Shown: positions 19,393-28,043 of the stretch, in pieces | Layout of the letters: each line of letters begins with the position of its first letter | How positions within the stretch are numbered: position 1 is the stretch's first letter | Assembly (NCBI RefSeq): GCF_018101125.2 | Contig: NZ_JAELVF020000001.1 | Coordinates: 355,189-419,188, forward strand | Origin: Streptomyces tardus | Lineage (GTDB): Bacteria; Actinomycetota; Actinomycetes; Streptomycetales; Streptomycetaceae | DNA: 64,000 nucleotides | Direction of reading: 5' to 3' | Program-made: the position numbers and the translations under genes | The notes under the pieces: generated by a model | The model's database searches: none | Told to the model about the DNA's origin: nothing | Seen by the model: only the letters and a program-made list of their open reading frames with translations

Positions 19393-20855
19393 CCACGCCC
19401 CAGCAGCCCGAACACCCGCAGCAGGGCGCGCCGCAGCAGCACCCGCACCAGCAGGGGCACCCCCAGCACCCGCAGCCCGGCGCACCGCCCCACGCACCGC
19501 AGCAGCACCCGGCGCCGCCGCAGGGCAGCCCGTTCGACACTCCGGCCCCGCCGCAGGGCGCCGGCACTCCCCCGCCGGGACCGCCCCCGTCGGGCCCGTA
19601 CGCACCGCCGCAGGCGCCGCCGCAGCAGTACGGGCAGCAGCTCCCGTCGCAGCAGTACGCCCCGCAACAGCAGCACGCCCCGCAGCCGTACGGACACCAG
19701 CCGTACGCCCCGCAGCCGGCCGCTCCGCACGGTCCCCCGCCGGGGTCACCGCCGCAGGAGCCGCCGTCGCACGCGCCCATGGCACCGGAGGCGGCAGCCG
19801 CCCAGCCGTACGCGGCCCCACAGCAGCCACCCGCACCGCAGTCGGGCGGGTACGGAGGCCAGGGGCAGAGCGCTCCTGCGACTCTGACGAAGGAGCCGCA
19901 GCAGACCGACGGCGGCCGATCGCCGGCCGACCAGCCCCCCGGCGCCGGGTTCCCGCACGGCGGACAGCAGCCCAACGCCGTGCCGCAGCAGCCTGGTTAC
20001 GCCGGTGCTGTGGCGCCGTACCAGTCCTCGATGGCGATTCCCAAGACCCACCTGGGCCATGCGCTGGCCTCGGAGTGGACCAAGATCCGCTCGGTGCGGT
20101 CGACAGTGTGGGCGCTGGTCACGATGTTCCTGCTCACCGTCGGCATCGGCTTCCTGGTCGGAGTGGGTGTCAACACCGAGGAGCACGCCATCATGGCGGT
20201 GCTCGGGCCCAACTTCTACGGCCTGATGTTCGGCCAGTTGGCGATCATCTCGATGGGTGTGCTCGTGATCAGCTCCGAGTACACCACCGGGATGGTCCGC
20301 ACCACCATGACGGCCTGCCCGCAGCGCGCCAGGGTGCTGACCGCGAAGGCGACCGTCTTCTTCCTGCTGTCCTTCCTGATGACGCTGCTGGCCACAGGCA
20401 TCACCGGACTGCTCAACAACATGATGCTGGGCGGCAAACCGCTGGACGGATTCGCCGCGAACGAGGCGTCCGAGGAGGCCGGCGAAGCCGTCACGACCGG
20501 TGCGGAGTGGCTCGCCGCGACCGTCGGCGCCTCCCTGTACGTGGCGCTTCTCGGGGTGCTGGCGCTGGCCTTCGGTGCGCTGCTGCGCAGTGCGCCGGCC
20601 GCCATCACCATCATGATCGGGCTGGTGCTGATGCCGATCGTGATCTCGTTCTTCCTGCTGATCTCCGAGAAGACCACGGATCTGAGCGACAAATTCCGCG
20701 AGTACTCGCCGCTCAACGGCCTCTCCACGCTGCACCGCTTCTCGATGGCCGGCGACATCGACGCCACCGGCTGGCCGCTGCTCGGACTGCTGGCCGGGGC
20801 AACTGCCGTGGTACTGGCAGCCGCGTACACCCGGCTGGCCATTCGCGACGTCTGA
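19389..20855 (+). CDS. ABC-2 type permease, pair 2, with long disordered N-terminus
   Basis: This protein has 488 residues, nearly twice its paralogue. Residues 1 to about 215 are Pro/Gln/Ala/Gly-rich and lack predicted structure. The permease then begins with HLGHALASEWTKIRSVRST and shows about six helices with VLVISSEYTTGMVRTTM, matching pair 1. The start overlaps the ATPase stop by four bases, and the codon use of the two disordered tracts is alike. Such a cytosolic tail could bind a tip or cell-wall partner. That is conjecture. Confidence 0.9.
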   Translation: MTTPQQPEHPQQGAPQQHPHQQGHPQHPQPGAPPHAPQQHPAPPQGSPFDTPAPPQGAGTPPPGPPPSGPYAPPQAPPQQYGQQLPSQQYAPQQQHAPQPYGHQPYAPQPAAPHGPPPGSPPQEPPSHAPMAPEAAAAQPYAAPQQPPAPQSGGYGGQGQSAPATLTKEPQQTDGGRSPADQPPGAGFPHGGQQPNAVPQQPGYAGAVAPYQSSMAIPKTHLGHALASEWTKIRSVRSTVWALVTMFLLTVGIGFLVGVGVNTEEHAIMAVLGPNFYGLMFGQLAIISMGVLVISSEYTTGMVRTTMTACPQRARVLTAKATVFFLLSFLMTLLATGITGLLNNMMLGGKPLDGFAANEASEEAGEAVTTGAEWLAATVGASLYVALLGVLALAFGALLRSAPAAITIMIGLVLMPIVISFFLLISEKTTDLSDKFREYSPLNGLSTLHRFSMAGDIDATGWPLLGLLAGATAVVLAAAYTRLAIRDV

Positions 20856-20887
20856 GCCCGGACGCGGCCCCCCGGGCGGGTTCAACT

Positions 20888-20936
20888 CACGGCTGAGGCC
20901 GGACGGTTCACGGCGAACCGTCCGGCCTCAGCCGTG
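20888..20936. terminator. Strong bidirectional terminator hairpin
   Basis: A 22-base-pair perfect stem (20888-20909 with 20915-20936) has a five-base loop, 33 bases after the permease stop and about 120 before the 3' end of the convergent small gene. Confidence 0.8.
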
Positions 20937-21055
20937 TCGGCCGACTCTCGGCGCGGGGCACGGCGCGGGGCACGGCGCGGGCGCGAACACGGTGCGGATG
21001 CGGGCGAGCACGGTCCAGGTGCGCGGCGGGCGGCCCGCCTGCGCCGGCTGCCGGG

Positions 21056-21355
21056 TCAGAAGCGGCCGTGGCGGGCGCCGCGACGGTCCCGGGCGTTCCA
21101 GCACCCCTTGTGCCAGTGCCTGCGGTCGTCACCGTCCCCGTGCTGCGGCCAGGCCACCACATGCGGCACTCCGGGCGGGATCTCCTGCTCGCACCCCGGG
21201 CACCGGTAGTGCTTGACGGCTGCGGCTCCGCTGATGTGCCGCACCGCCCAGGCGTCGCCCTGCCAGCTCTCGGACCGCTCCAGGCCGTGGCGCACGGCCG
21301 GTTCGGCACCACCGGGTTTGACGGCACCGCGCGGGCGGTTGCGACGGGGAGACAC
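21056..21355 (-). CDS. Conserved small actinomycete protein with CxxC and His-rich core
   Basis: This 99-residue soluble protein starts at the GTG in RVSPRRNRPRG, preceded by GAGG; the longer frame is rejected. It contains ESWQGDAWAVRHISG, then YRCPGCEQEIPPGVPHVVAWP and RRHWHKGCWNARDR. The CPGC pair with the later His and Cys residues looks like a zinc site. Similar proteins are common in Streptomyces and are sometimes labelled ATP/GTP-binding, for which I see no support. Function is unknown. Confidence 0.8.
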   Translation of the reverse strand: MSPRRNRPRGAVKPGGAEPAVRHGLERSESWQGDAWAVRHISGAAAVKHYRCPGCEQEIPPGVPHVVAWPQHGDGDDRRHWHKGCWNARDRRGARHGRF

Positions 21356-21701
21356 ACGACACCTCGATCGTCCTCGGGAGCCGGGGCTCCTGGCTGCTGC
21401 GCGGACGCAGCGCTCCCCCACCGCTCCGTCCGCCTTCCCTCCAGGGTACGCACCGAACGGACCCCCGGACGCGCCCGATGATCACAACAACCCGGCGGCG
21501 AAGCCGTGCCCTGGGCACGTGTCAGCCGTTAGTGCCGTAGAGGGAACGGGAGTTGGCGCCGCACGTCTCATGACTGCGGGCGCCCGCGACCGCGTACGTG
21601 TGCGAGGGGATGCAAGGAGAACGGCCACGCGTCCGGGACCGGCGCCTCCCGTCCGCAGCGAGTGAGCACTCCGGCCCAGGGCCGGGCCGAAGGAGCTGAC
21701 A
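21356..21701. other. 346-base divergent intergenic region
   Basis: No gene seen. It must carry promoters for the small Cys-rich protein and the LLM oxidoreductase; AAGGAG before 21702 is the only clear element. Confidence 0.5.
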
Positions 21702-22784
21702 ATGCAACTGGGAGCCTTCGTTCTGGCAGGACAGTTTCCCGGTCAGGGGCACGGCGAGGCCCTGCACCGGGCGGTGCGCAGCGCCGAGGCGGCCGAGAGA
21801 GCCGGCTTGGACGCGGTGTGGTTGGCCGAGCACCACTTCGTCCCGTACGGCACCTGCCCGAACGCGGCCACGCTGGCCGGCTACCTCCTCGGCCGCACCG
21901 AGCGGATCACCGTCGGCACCGCGGTGAGCGTGCTGCCGAATCTGCACCCGGTGGCGCTCGGAGAGCAGACCGCGATGCTGCACCTGGTGTCCGGAGGCCG
22001 CTTCCGGCTGGGGGTGGGACGCGGCGGCCCATGGGTCGACCTGGAGGTCTTCGGCGGCGGCGTCGACGCCTACGAGCGGGACTTCCCCGAGGAGTTGGAC
22101 CTGCTGTTGCGCTGGTTGCGCGAGGAGTCCGTCGGTTCGCGGAGCGGGCGGTACCGCTTCCGGGACGTCAGCGTCGTGCCCCGGGCGGGTGACCTCGTCA
22201 ACAGCGGGCATCCGCAGGCGGATTCGGGCCCGGGCGTGACGGTCGCCTGCATCTCGCCGCGGGGCGTACGGGTCGCGGCGCGGCGCGGGCTGCCGATGCT
22301 GCTGGGTATGCACTGCGGGGACGAGGAGAAGGCCGGGATGGTCGCGCTGTGGCGGCGCGAGGCCGAAGCGGCGGGGCACCCGCCCGAGTTGGTGCTCGGT
22401 GCTCCGCATGTCTCGGTCGGAGTGGTGCAGATCGCCGACCGCCGCGAGGACGCGGTCGAGGCACTGACCAAGGCGATGCCGGGCTGGTTCCGGGACGGCC
22501 TGGGCGCGTACGTCACCGTGGACGGCAGGGCCCGGGCGATGCGCGACCCGCTCGCCTACACCGGTCTCCTCAGCGAGCTGCATCCGGTCGGTACACCGGA
22601 GTTGTGCGCACAGCGGCTCTCGGCGACGGCCGAACGCACCGGCATCCGGCACTTCGCCCTGCTTGCCGAGGGCACCGGCGATCTGGCCGCCACCGAGCTC
22701 AATCTGCGGCGCCTCGGTGGCGAGGTGCTGCCGCTGCTCGATGGCGGCGCAGGGGCTGAGGACCTCGTCGGCACGGAGCGCTGA
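21702..22784 (+). CDS. LLM class flavin-dependent oxidoreductase
   Basis: This 360-residue luciferase-like TIM-barrel enzyme has a start preceded by a strong AAGGAG site. Typical segments are GLDAVWLAEHHFVPYG near residue 35, ERITVGTAVSVLPNLHPVAL near 65 and SGGRFRLGVGRGGP near 100. These proteins use FMN or F420 to oxidise small molecules. Nothing here fixes the substrate. It lies next to, and convergent with, the SCO5389-type gene. Confidence 0.88.
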   Translation: MQLGAFVLAGQFPGQGHGEALHRAVRSAEAAERAGLDAVWLAEHHFVPYGTCPNAATLAGYLLGRTERITVGTAVSVLPNLHPVALGEQTAMLHLVSGGRFRLGVGRGGPWVDLEVFGGGVDAYERDFPEELDLLLRWLREESVGSRSGRYRFRDVSVVPRAGDLVNSGHPQADSGPGVTVACISPRGVRVAARRGLPMLLGMHCGDEEKAGMVALWRREAEAAGHPPELVLGAPHVSVGVVQIADRREDAVEALTKAMPGWFRDGLGAYVTVDGRARAMRDPLAYTGLLSELHPVGTPELCAQRLSATAERTGIRHFALLAEGTGDLAATELNLRRLGGEVLPLLDGGAGAEDLVGTER

Positions 22785-22791
22785 CGACCTC

Positions 22792-22861
22792 GGACGCGTC
22801 GCTCGGTTCACCGCGGCCACGGGACGCCGCGGGCTCGGCGATGGCTGCGAACGACGCGTCC
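22792..22861. terminator. Long-range inverted repeat between convergent genes
   Basis: GGACGCGTCG at 22792-22801 pairs with CGACGCGTCC at 22852-22861, and CCGCGG pairs with CCGCGG inside the loop. The stem could serve both convergent genes but has a long loop. Confidence 0.35.
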
Positions 22862-22868
22862 AGGACGG

Positions 22869-23261
22869 TCAGCAGTCGCGCAGCACCGGCGACTGGTTGA
22901 GCAGCTGACCGCGCACCGAGGTGAAGCGGGCGTGACGGTCGTCGACGGAGTTGTCCAGGAGGAAGACCGCCACACGGTGGCAGTTCTGGAACGCCAGTCG
23001 GACCCCGAAGTGCCGCTCCAGCGCGCCGCGTATGGCGTCGCTGGCCAGTGCGCGCAGGAGCTGGCCGCGCGCCTGCTCGTCCGGAGGCGGCGTCTGGTTG
23101 TCGGCGAACTCCCCGCCGTCGACCTGCAGTCGGGTGACCAGGGAGCTGATCATCTCCCAGGCGTACGGGAGAGAGTTCTTGACGCAGTCGACGAACGCGG
23201 CTTCGTCGACCTCGCCTCGCTCGGCCTGCTCGAGTAGCGCCGGTGAGACGTCGAGCGACAT
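22869..23261 (-). CDS. SCO5389 family conserved protein
   Basis: This 130-residue soluble protein begins MSLDVSPALLEQAERGEVDE, with a GGAG site before the ATG. It includes FVDCVKNSLPYAWEMISSLV and the C-terminal LLNQSPVLRDC. The sequence matches the actinomycete family I know as SCO5389. It has no known catalytic motif and the role is unknown. Its place between the LLM gene and nucS is kept in related genomes as far as I recall. Confidence 0.85.
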   Translation of the reverse strand: MSLDVSPALLEQAERGEVDEAAFVDCVKNSLPYAWEMISSLVTRLQVDGGEFADNQTPPPDEQARGQLLRALASDAIRGALERHFGVRLAFQNCHRVAVFLLDNSVDDRHARFTSVRGQLLNQSPVLRDC

Positions 23262-23544
23262 GTGGTTCTCCTCTCGCGACCCCGACCTGACGGGGCCTCA
23301 CGGATGGGGCAGAGGGTGCAAAGTGAGACGAGGGCACGCCTGACAGGCGGCTGCCGTCTCACTCGGCAATTCCTCCACTACCTACGGTAAGACCGGATTG
23401 CCCGGCCGACCATACGATTGCGCGCACAACTGGCCACCCACAGTGGCCGGTTCATGTGGTTGTGGCGTCTACAAGCCACGCATGAACGGGGCGAAGCAGG
23501 GGCGAATCGCGTGCCGCGCCGAGGTTGAAGTAGCGTGGCCGACC

Positions 23545-24225
23545 ATGCGTCTCGTCATCGCCCGCTGCTCCGTGGACTACGCCGGCCGGCTCACCGCCCA
23601 TCTGCCCTCCGCTCCCAGGCTGATCCTGGTCAAAGCCGATGGATCGGTCTCCATTCACGCCGACGACCGCGCGTACAAACCGCTCAACTGGATGTCCCCG
23701 CCGTGCACTCTGAAGGAGGGCGGGGGCGACGGAGACGGCGCGGAGAACGTGTGGACGGTGGTCAACAAGGGCGGCGAAAAGTTGATCATCACGATGGAGG
23801 AGGTCCTGCACGACTCCTCCCACGAGTTGGGCATCGACCCGGGGTTGATCAAGGACGGCGTGGAGGCGCACCTCCAGGAGCTGTTGGCGGACCGGATGGA
23901 GACGCTCGGCGAGGGCTGGTCGCTGATCCGCCGGGAGTTCCCGACCGCGATCGGGCCGGTGGACATCCTCGGCCGCGACCGGGACGGCGTGACGGTCGCC
24001 GTGGAGATCAAGCGGCGCGGCGAGATCGACGGCGTCGAACAGCTCACCCGCTACCTGGAGTTGCTCAACCGCGATCCCCATCTGGCGCCGGTCAAGGGCG
24101 TGTTCGCGGCGCAGGAGATCAAGCCGCAGGCACGCGTGCTGGCGACGGACCGCGGCATCAGCTGCGTGACGCTGGACTACAACGCGCTGCGCGGTATCCA
24201 GGACGACAAGCTGCGCCTCTTCTGA
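23545..24225 (+). CDS. nucS: NucS mismatch-specific endonuclease
   Basis: This 226-residue protein starts [16 protein letters not shown] at 23545; an in-frame start 49 codons earlier is rejected. NucS is the DNA mismatch repair nuclease of actinobacteria that lack MutS/MutL. The N-terminal half is the dimer/DNA-binding domain ([20 protein letters not shown]). The C-terminal RecB-like nuclease domain has [20 protein letters not shown] and QLTRYLE, the D...E.K...QLxRY catalytic set. Length is normal. Confidence 0.95.
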   Translation: MRLVIARCSVDYAGRLTAHLPSAPRLILVKADGSVSIHADDRAYKPLNWMSPPCTLKEGGGDGDGAENVWTVVNKGGEKLIITMEEVLHDSSHELGIDPGLIKDGVEAHLQELLADRMETLGEGWSLIRREFPTAIGPVDILGRDRDGVTVAVEIKRRGEIDGVEQLTRYLELLNRDPHLAPVKGVFAAQEIKPQARVLATDRGISCVTLDYNALRGIQDDKLRLF

Positions 24226-24562
24226 CGCCCCCTCCGGGGCTTCTTCCGGCGCCCGGAACGGGCACCGCTCCGGCGGACGCACCGTCACTGATCGAGCCGG
24301 GGCAGGTCGCCGGAGGCGGCTCCGTCGGCGGGGCGTCCGCGCCCACCGCGGTCTCCGTCGATACGGCCTTCACCGACAGTGGCGCCGGCTCCCCACCGCC
24401 GCCCAAAACGGTCCTTGCCCGCGCTGCCGTTCGAGCGGGCCTTGCCGCCGGAACCGACGGGGACGCCGGCACGCGGGTGCACAATTCCCCTTCTCCGCCG
24501 ACCACTTGGAGCGGCAGCCACCGATCGGCGGCTGCGGCTGCGGCTGCGGCTGCGGCTGCGGC
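24226..24562. other. 337-base convergent intergenic region with terminator and CGGCTG repeat
   Basis: No gene seen between nucS and the ATPase gene. It holds a terminator at 24227-24246 and a hexanucleotide repeat near its right end. Confidence 0.5.
24227..24246 (+). terminator. nucS terminator
   Basis: GCCCC/GGGGC stem (24227-24231, 24236-24240) with a four-base loop, followed by TTCTTCC, two bases after the nucS stop. It is one of the few here with a T-rich tail. Confidence 0.6.
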
Positions 24563-24563
24563 T
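24529..24563. repeat. CGGCTG hexanucleotide repeat
   Basis: Five perfect CGGCTG units and a sixth partial one, ending on the first base of the stop codon of the minus-strand ATPase gene. It could change the stop position by slippage. Confidence 0.85.
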
Positions 24564-26965
24564 CAGCCTATGGTGAGGCCGCCGTCGCCGGCCGGAGGAG
24601 CCTGCGGGCCGGTCCGCTCGGGCTGCGAGGACGACGGGCTCGGGCCCGAGGGAGCGCTGGGCCCCGGCAGGGACTCGCTCTCCGACGGATCGTCGGTCGG
24701 CTCGGGGTCGGTCGGCTCGTCCGTCGGCTCGCTCGGGTCGTCGGTCGGTTCCGGGTCGCTCGGCTCGTCCGTCGGCGTACTGGGATCGTCGGTCGGCTCG
24801 GGGTCGCTCGGCTCGTCCGACGGCGTGGTGGGGTCGTCGGTCGGAGTGGTCGGGTCGTCCGACGGGGTCGGCGAGGTGGGGTCGTCCGAGGAGGGGGACC
24901 CGCTCGGCGACGGCGAACCGTCGGACTCGGAGGGCTCGGGCTTCGGGTCCCGCGAGGTCGGATCGTCCTCCGGCCCCTCCACCGGGACGTCGTCGGCGTC
25001 CTGGGAGGAAGAGGTGTCGGGCTTCACGGTGTCCCCGGGGTCCTCGCCGCCGGAGACGTTCCCGACGGTGAGCATCGCGCCGAGCGCCACCGCCAAGAGC
25101 GCGCCCGCTCCCACCGCGGCCACGTTGCGCTTCGTGGTGCCCAGCACCGGCGCCCGCCGCTCCCGCTCGGGGACGGCGGCACCCACCACGGTGGCGTCCG
25201 ACGCACCCGGCTCGCCCGGGTCGCCCGCGAACGGCACCGCCGCGGCGACGGCCGTCGGGGCTGTACTGTCCTCGCGCGCACCGGCGAACGCCGGGGGCAG
25301 GGCCGCGCCCGCGACGGAGGGCGTGCCGAGAGCGAGCGTGGAACGGTCCTCGACCAGGGCGAGCGCACGGCGGCCCGCGACCGCACCGCGCTTGTCGGCC
25401 AGCGCGCCGCGCAGCCCGATCGACGCCTCCAGCTCCGAACGGGCCCGCTCCACATTGCCCAGGCACAGCGCGAGCACGCCCAACTCGTGGTGGAAGTACG
25501 CCTCTTCGGCCACCTCACCGGCAAGACGCGCCGCCTCCTGACCACCGCGCAGCGCCTGCTCCCAGGCCGACCAGTGCAGGGCGGCGGCGAGCACCGGAGC
25601 GGTGGTGTGCGCGAGCAGCGCGGCGGAGCTCGAGTGGCCACCGGCCCTGGTCCCGCGGATCGCCGCGAGCACGGCGGGGGCCTCGGCCGCCACCCGATCC
25701 GGGGTGACCGAGGGGTGGCCCGCCCACCATGCGTAGTGCTGGGCGGCACGAAGCGCGCGATCGGCGTCGGCCTCCGCGTCGGTGAAGCCCTCGTCGGCCA
25801 GCTGCCCGGCGAGGTCTCCGGAGAGTCGGTATCCGCTGCCGGTGGCGGTGACCAGTCCCGCGGCGGTCAGCTCGGCGAGCGCCGCGTCTCCCTGCGGATC
25901 GTCCACCAGGGCGGGCAGATGGGACTGGTGGGGCATCTCGCCGTCCAGCGCGACGCCGTAGCGCAGCGACTCGCGGCCGAGCGGACTCAGCGTCCCGGCG
26001 ACCGCCAGCGGGGTCAACCCCACGGTGAGCGCGGGGAGTTCGACCGTCGGGAAGGGCTCCTGCGCCTCCGCATACCCACCCGAGGCCGCTTGTGCCTCGT
26101 CGGGCCTGTCCGGCGCACCGAGCGCATCGCGGTGCCGCAGCACCGCGCCGGCCTGGAGGAACCGCAGCGGCAGGCCCTCGGACTCGAACCACAGGTCCGC
26201 GGCCCAGTCGGACTCGTCCTGCCGGAGCGGGCGCCCCACGGCGTGCTCCAGTATCCCGGTGCTCGCCTCGCGGCTGAGCCCGGGCAGTACGACCTCGGTG
26301 AGCGTGCCCTCGGTGGAGCCCGCCGGGATGTCGGGCGCGGCGGAGACCAGGAAGGCGCACTCGGGAGTCAGCCGGAGCAGCTCGTCGAGCGCGGCGCCGC
26401 CGAAGGCCACGTCGTCGAGGACGACGACCGCACCGATACCGCTGACGGCGGCGAGGAGTTCACTGCGTCCCAGCCGGTGCCAGGGGGCGTGGTAGACGGC
26501 CGCGTACAGCTCGTGCAGCAGGTCGGAGGGAGTACGGCGGTGGCCGCCCAGCCGGATCACTCCGTCCGGCGCCAGGCCTGCGCAGTCCTCGGCGACGGCG
26601 TTCAGCAGTGCGGTGCGCCCCGATCCGGGCCGGCCCACGAGCCGTACCGAACGGCCCCGGGAGAGCAGCCGCACCACCCGCTCGCGCTCGTCCTGCCGCT
26701 CCAGCAGCGGAAGCTGCTCGGTGATCCGGGCCGAGGGGCCGACCGGCGGACTGGGAGCCGCGGCACGCTGAAACGCCTCGCGTGCCTCGGCGGTGTGACG
26801 CTCCGGCGGCGCCGGCAGGTCCGCGGGCGGGCAGATCTCGATCTCACTGCCGTCGACGGGGTTGACGGTCAGCAGATACTCGTCCGCGACCAGCTGCACG
26901 GTCCTGGCCAGCGCACCGCTGTCCCGGCCGTCCCGACTCTGCGGGCCCCGGTGCGTCGGGTCCAT
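24563..26965 (-). CDS. Membrane-anchored STAND-like ATPase with acidic extracellular tail
   Basis: This is an 800-residue protein. Residues 1-85 form an N-terminal region of unknown fold. An AAA/STAND-like module follows, with a P-loop GRPGSGRT (111-118) in which Arg replaces the usual Lys, and a Walker B-like VVVLDDV (about 180-186). Further NTPase and winged-helix-like sequence runs to about 430, then helical repeat-like segments (AWEQALRGGQEAARL, ELGVLALCLGNVERARSEL) to about 600. One transmembrane helix lies at about 615-635. The rest is a Pro/Thr/Ser/Asp/Glu tail of about 165 residues. It resembles actinomycete signalling ATPases; target unknown. Confidence 0.85.
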   Translation of the reverse strand: MDPTHRGPQSRDGRDSGALARTVQLVADEYLLTVNPVDGSEIEICPPADLPAPPERHTAEAREAFQRAAAPSPPVGPSARITEQLPLLERQDERERVVRLLSRGRSVRLVGRPGSGRTALLNAVAEDCAGLAPDGVIRLGGHRRTPSDLLHELYAAVYHAPWHRLGRSELLAAVSGIGAVVVLDDVAFGGAALDELLRLTPECAFLVSAAPDIPAGSTEGTLTEVVLPGLSREASTGILEHAVGRPLRQDESDWAADLWFESEGLPLRFLQAGAVLRHRDALGAPDRPDEAQAASGGYAEAQEPFPTVELPALTVGLTPLAVAGTLSPLGRESLRYGVALDGEMPHQSHLPALVDDPQGDAALAELTAAGLVTATGSGYRLSGDLAGQLADEGFTDAEADADRALRAAQHYAWWAGHPSVTPDRVAAEAPAVLAAIRGTRAGGHSSSAALLAHTTAPVLAAALHWSAWEQALRGGQEAARLAGEVAEEAYFHHELGVLALCLGNVERARSELEASIGLRGALADKRGAVAGRRALALVEDRSTLALGTPSVAGAALPPAFAGAREDSTAPTAVAAAVPFAGDPGEPGASDATVVGAAVPERERRAPVLGTTKRNVAAVGAGALLAVALGAMLTVGNVSGGEDPGDTVKPDTSSSQDADDVPVEGPEDDPTSRDPKPEPSESDGSPSPSGSPSSDDPTSPTPSDDPTTPTDDPTTPSDEPSDPEPTDDPSTPTDEPSDPEPTDDPSEPTDEPTDPEPTDDPSESESLPGPSAPSGPSPSSSQPERTGPQAPPAGDGGLTIG

Positions 26966-27088
26966 GGTTCCAAGCCCCCCAGACGTGGTGGTCGCCGTAC
27001 TCCCGGGCCACCTTCTGCGACAGTCAACCGAACCCTAGACCTTTGTTCGGTTCGACCACAGGGCACCCCCGGGCGGCGACCGGAATCG

Positions 27089-27646
27089 TCACGGCTTTGT
27101 GAGCGTTCCGCCGTCCTGGCCGCCGTCGTCCAGCGCTGGGTACTCGGGTCGCTGCCGTTCGTGCACACCGGCGGGGTGCGCATGTGTGCCTTCGTACCGG
27201 TTGTGCCGCTCGTACCGCTCGTACCGCTCGTACCGTTCGGGCCGGTTGCTCCGGCTCTCGTACGCCTGGCCCAAGTGCTGCTGGTTTTCGCGCACTTCGC
27301 CCGGATACATCCCGCCCACCGTGTCACCGCCGTCACGCGGTGCGCCGATGGCGGCGCCCTCGATGGCCAGGATGCGGTGCAGTCGCGTCGCCACCAGGAG
27401 CCGCTGCATCTGCGGCGGCACGGAGCGCAGCACGAGCCGGCGCCCACACCGCCCCGCTCTGCGGTGGGCGCCCATGATCACGCCGAGCCCGGTGGCGTCC
27501 CAGGAGTCCAGTGCGCCCAGATCGAGCACGAGGTCGCCCTGACCTCCGTCGAGCGCGGTGTGCAGGCTGGTACGGGCGTCCGCTGCGCTGCGGACGTCGA
27601 GGCGCCCCCCGACGACCAACTCGGCGTGGTCGCCCCTGATGTGCAT
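27089..27646 (-). CDS. STAS-domain anti-sigma-factor antagonist with unusual C-terminal extension
   Basis: This 185-residue protein starts at the ATG at 27646 behind GGGAG; a start 30 codons earlier is less likely. Residues 1-110 are a STAS domain: AELVVGGRLDVRSAAD, then LVLDLGALDSWDATGLGVIMGAHRRAG, where the Ser before WDAT is the usual phosphorylation site. The remaining 75 residues are polar and include an ERYERYERYERHNRYE repeat. STAS proteins of this type bind an anti-sigma kinase and free a sigma factor. No kinase gene lies beside it. Confidence 0.87.
   Translation of the reverse strand: MHIRGDHAELVVGGRLDVRSAADARTSLHTALDGGQGDLVLDLGALDSWDATGLGVIMGAHRRAGRCGRRLVLRSVPPQMQRLLVATRLHRILAIEGAAIGAPRDGGDTVGGMYPGEVRENQQHLGQAYESRSNRPERYERYERYERHNRYEGTHAHPAGVHERQRPEYPALDDGGQDGGTLTKP
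27207..27233. repeat. 9-base tandem repeat in STAS gene
   Basis: CGCTCGTAC is repeated three times (minus-strand GTACGAGCG units), giving the ERY repeats in the protein tail. Confidence 0.8.
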
Positions 27647-28043
27647 ATACGCTCCCTGTGCGTTCTCGTTCTGTCGTCTCTGGATGGCCTTCGTGCCACT
27701 GTCGCGCGGCCCGCACCACGACGGATCGCGCCGCACGGACAGTTGCGCGGCTCCACCCGACTGACTGCCGTTCAGCCGACGAAGTTCCTGTTCAGGGCGG
27801 AACCGTCGCCGAAATCACCCGCGCGAGTGAGATCTCGTACGGGCTGCAGCCACTGCCGGTAGGGCCTTGGCGATCGCTTCGCCGTCGCCGGAGCCACGGC
27901 CCCGCGAACACCACCGGGTACGGCAGAGCGGACCCGCACCGGCCGCGGCTCGGCGACGGCGGGACCGCGCGGTCCGCGGCTTCACGCGGTCCGCAACGTC
28001 CGGGCGGTCCGCGCAGGCGGGCGGGTGAGCCCGAAGTGCCCGG
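27647..28043. other. 397-base intergenic region
   Basis: No gene or strong hairpin was recognised between the STAS gene and the 3-hydroxybutyryl-CoA dehydrogenase gene. It presumably holds the STAS promoter. Confidence 0.45.

Noticed and set aside
24506..27862. A plus-strand open frame of about 1118 codons across the ATPase and STAS genes
   Set aside because: It is the reverse-strand shadow of high-GC coding DNA; the composition is Arg/Gly-rich with no domain.
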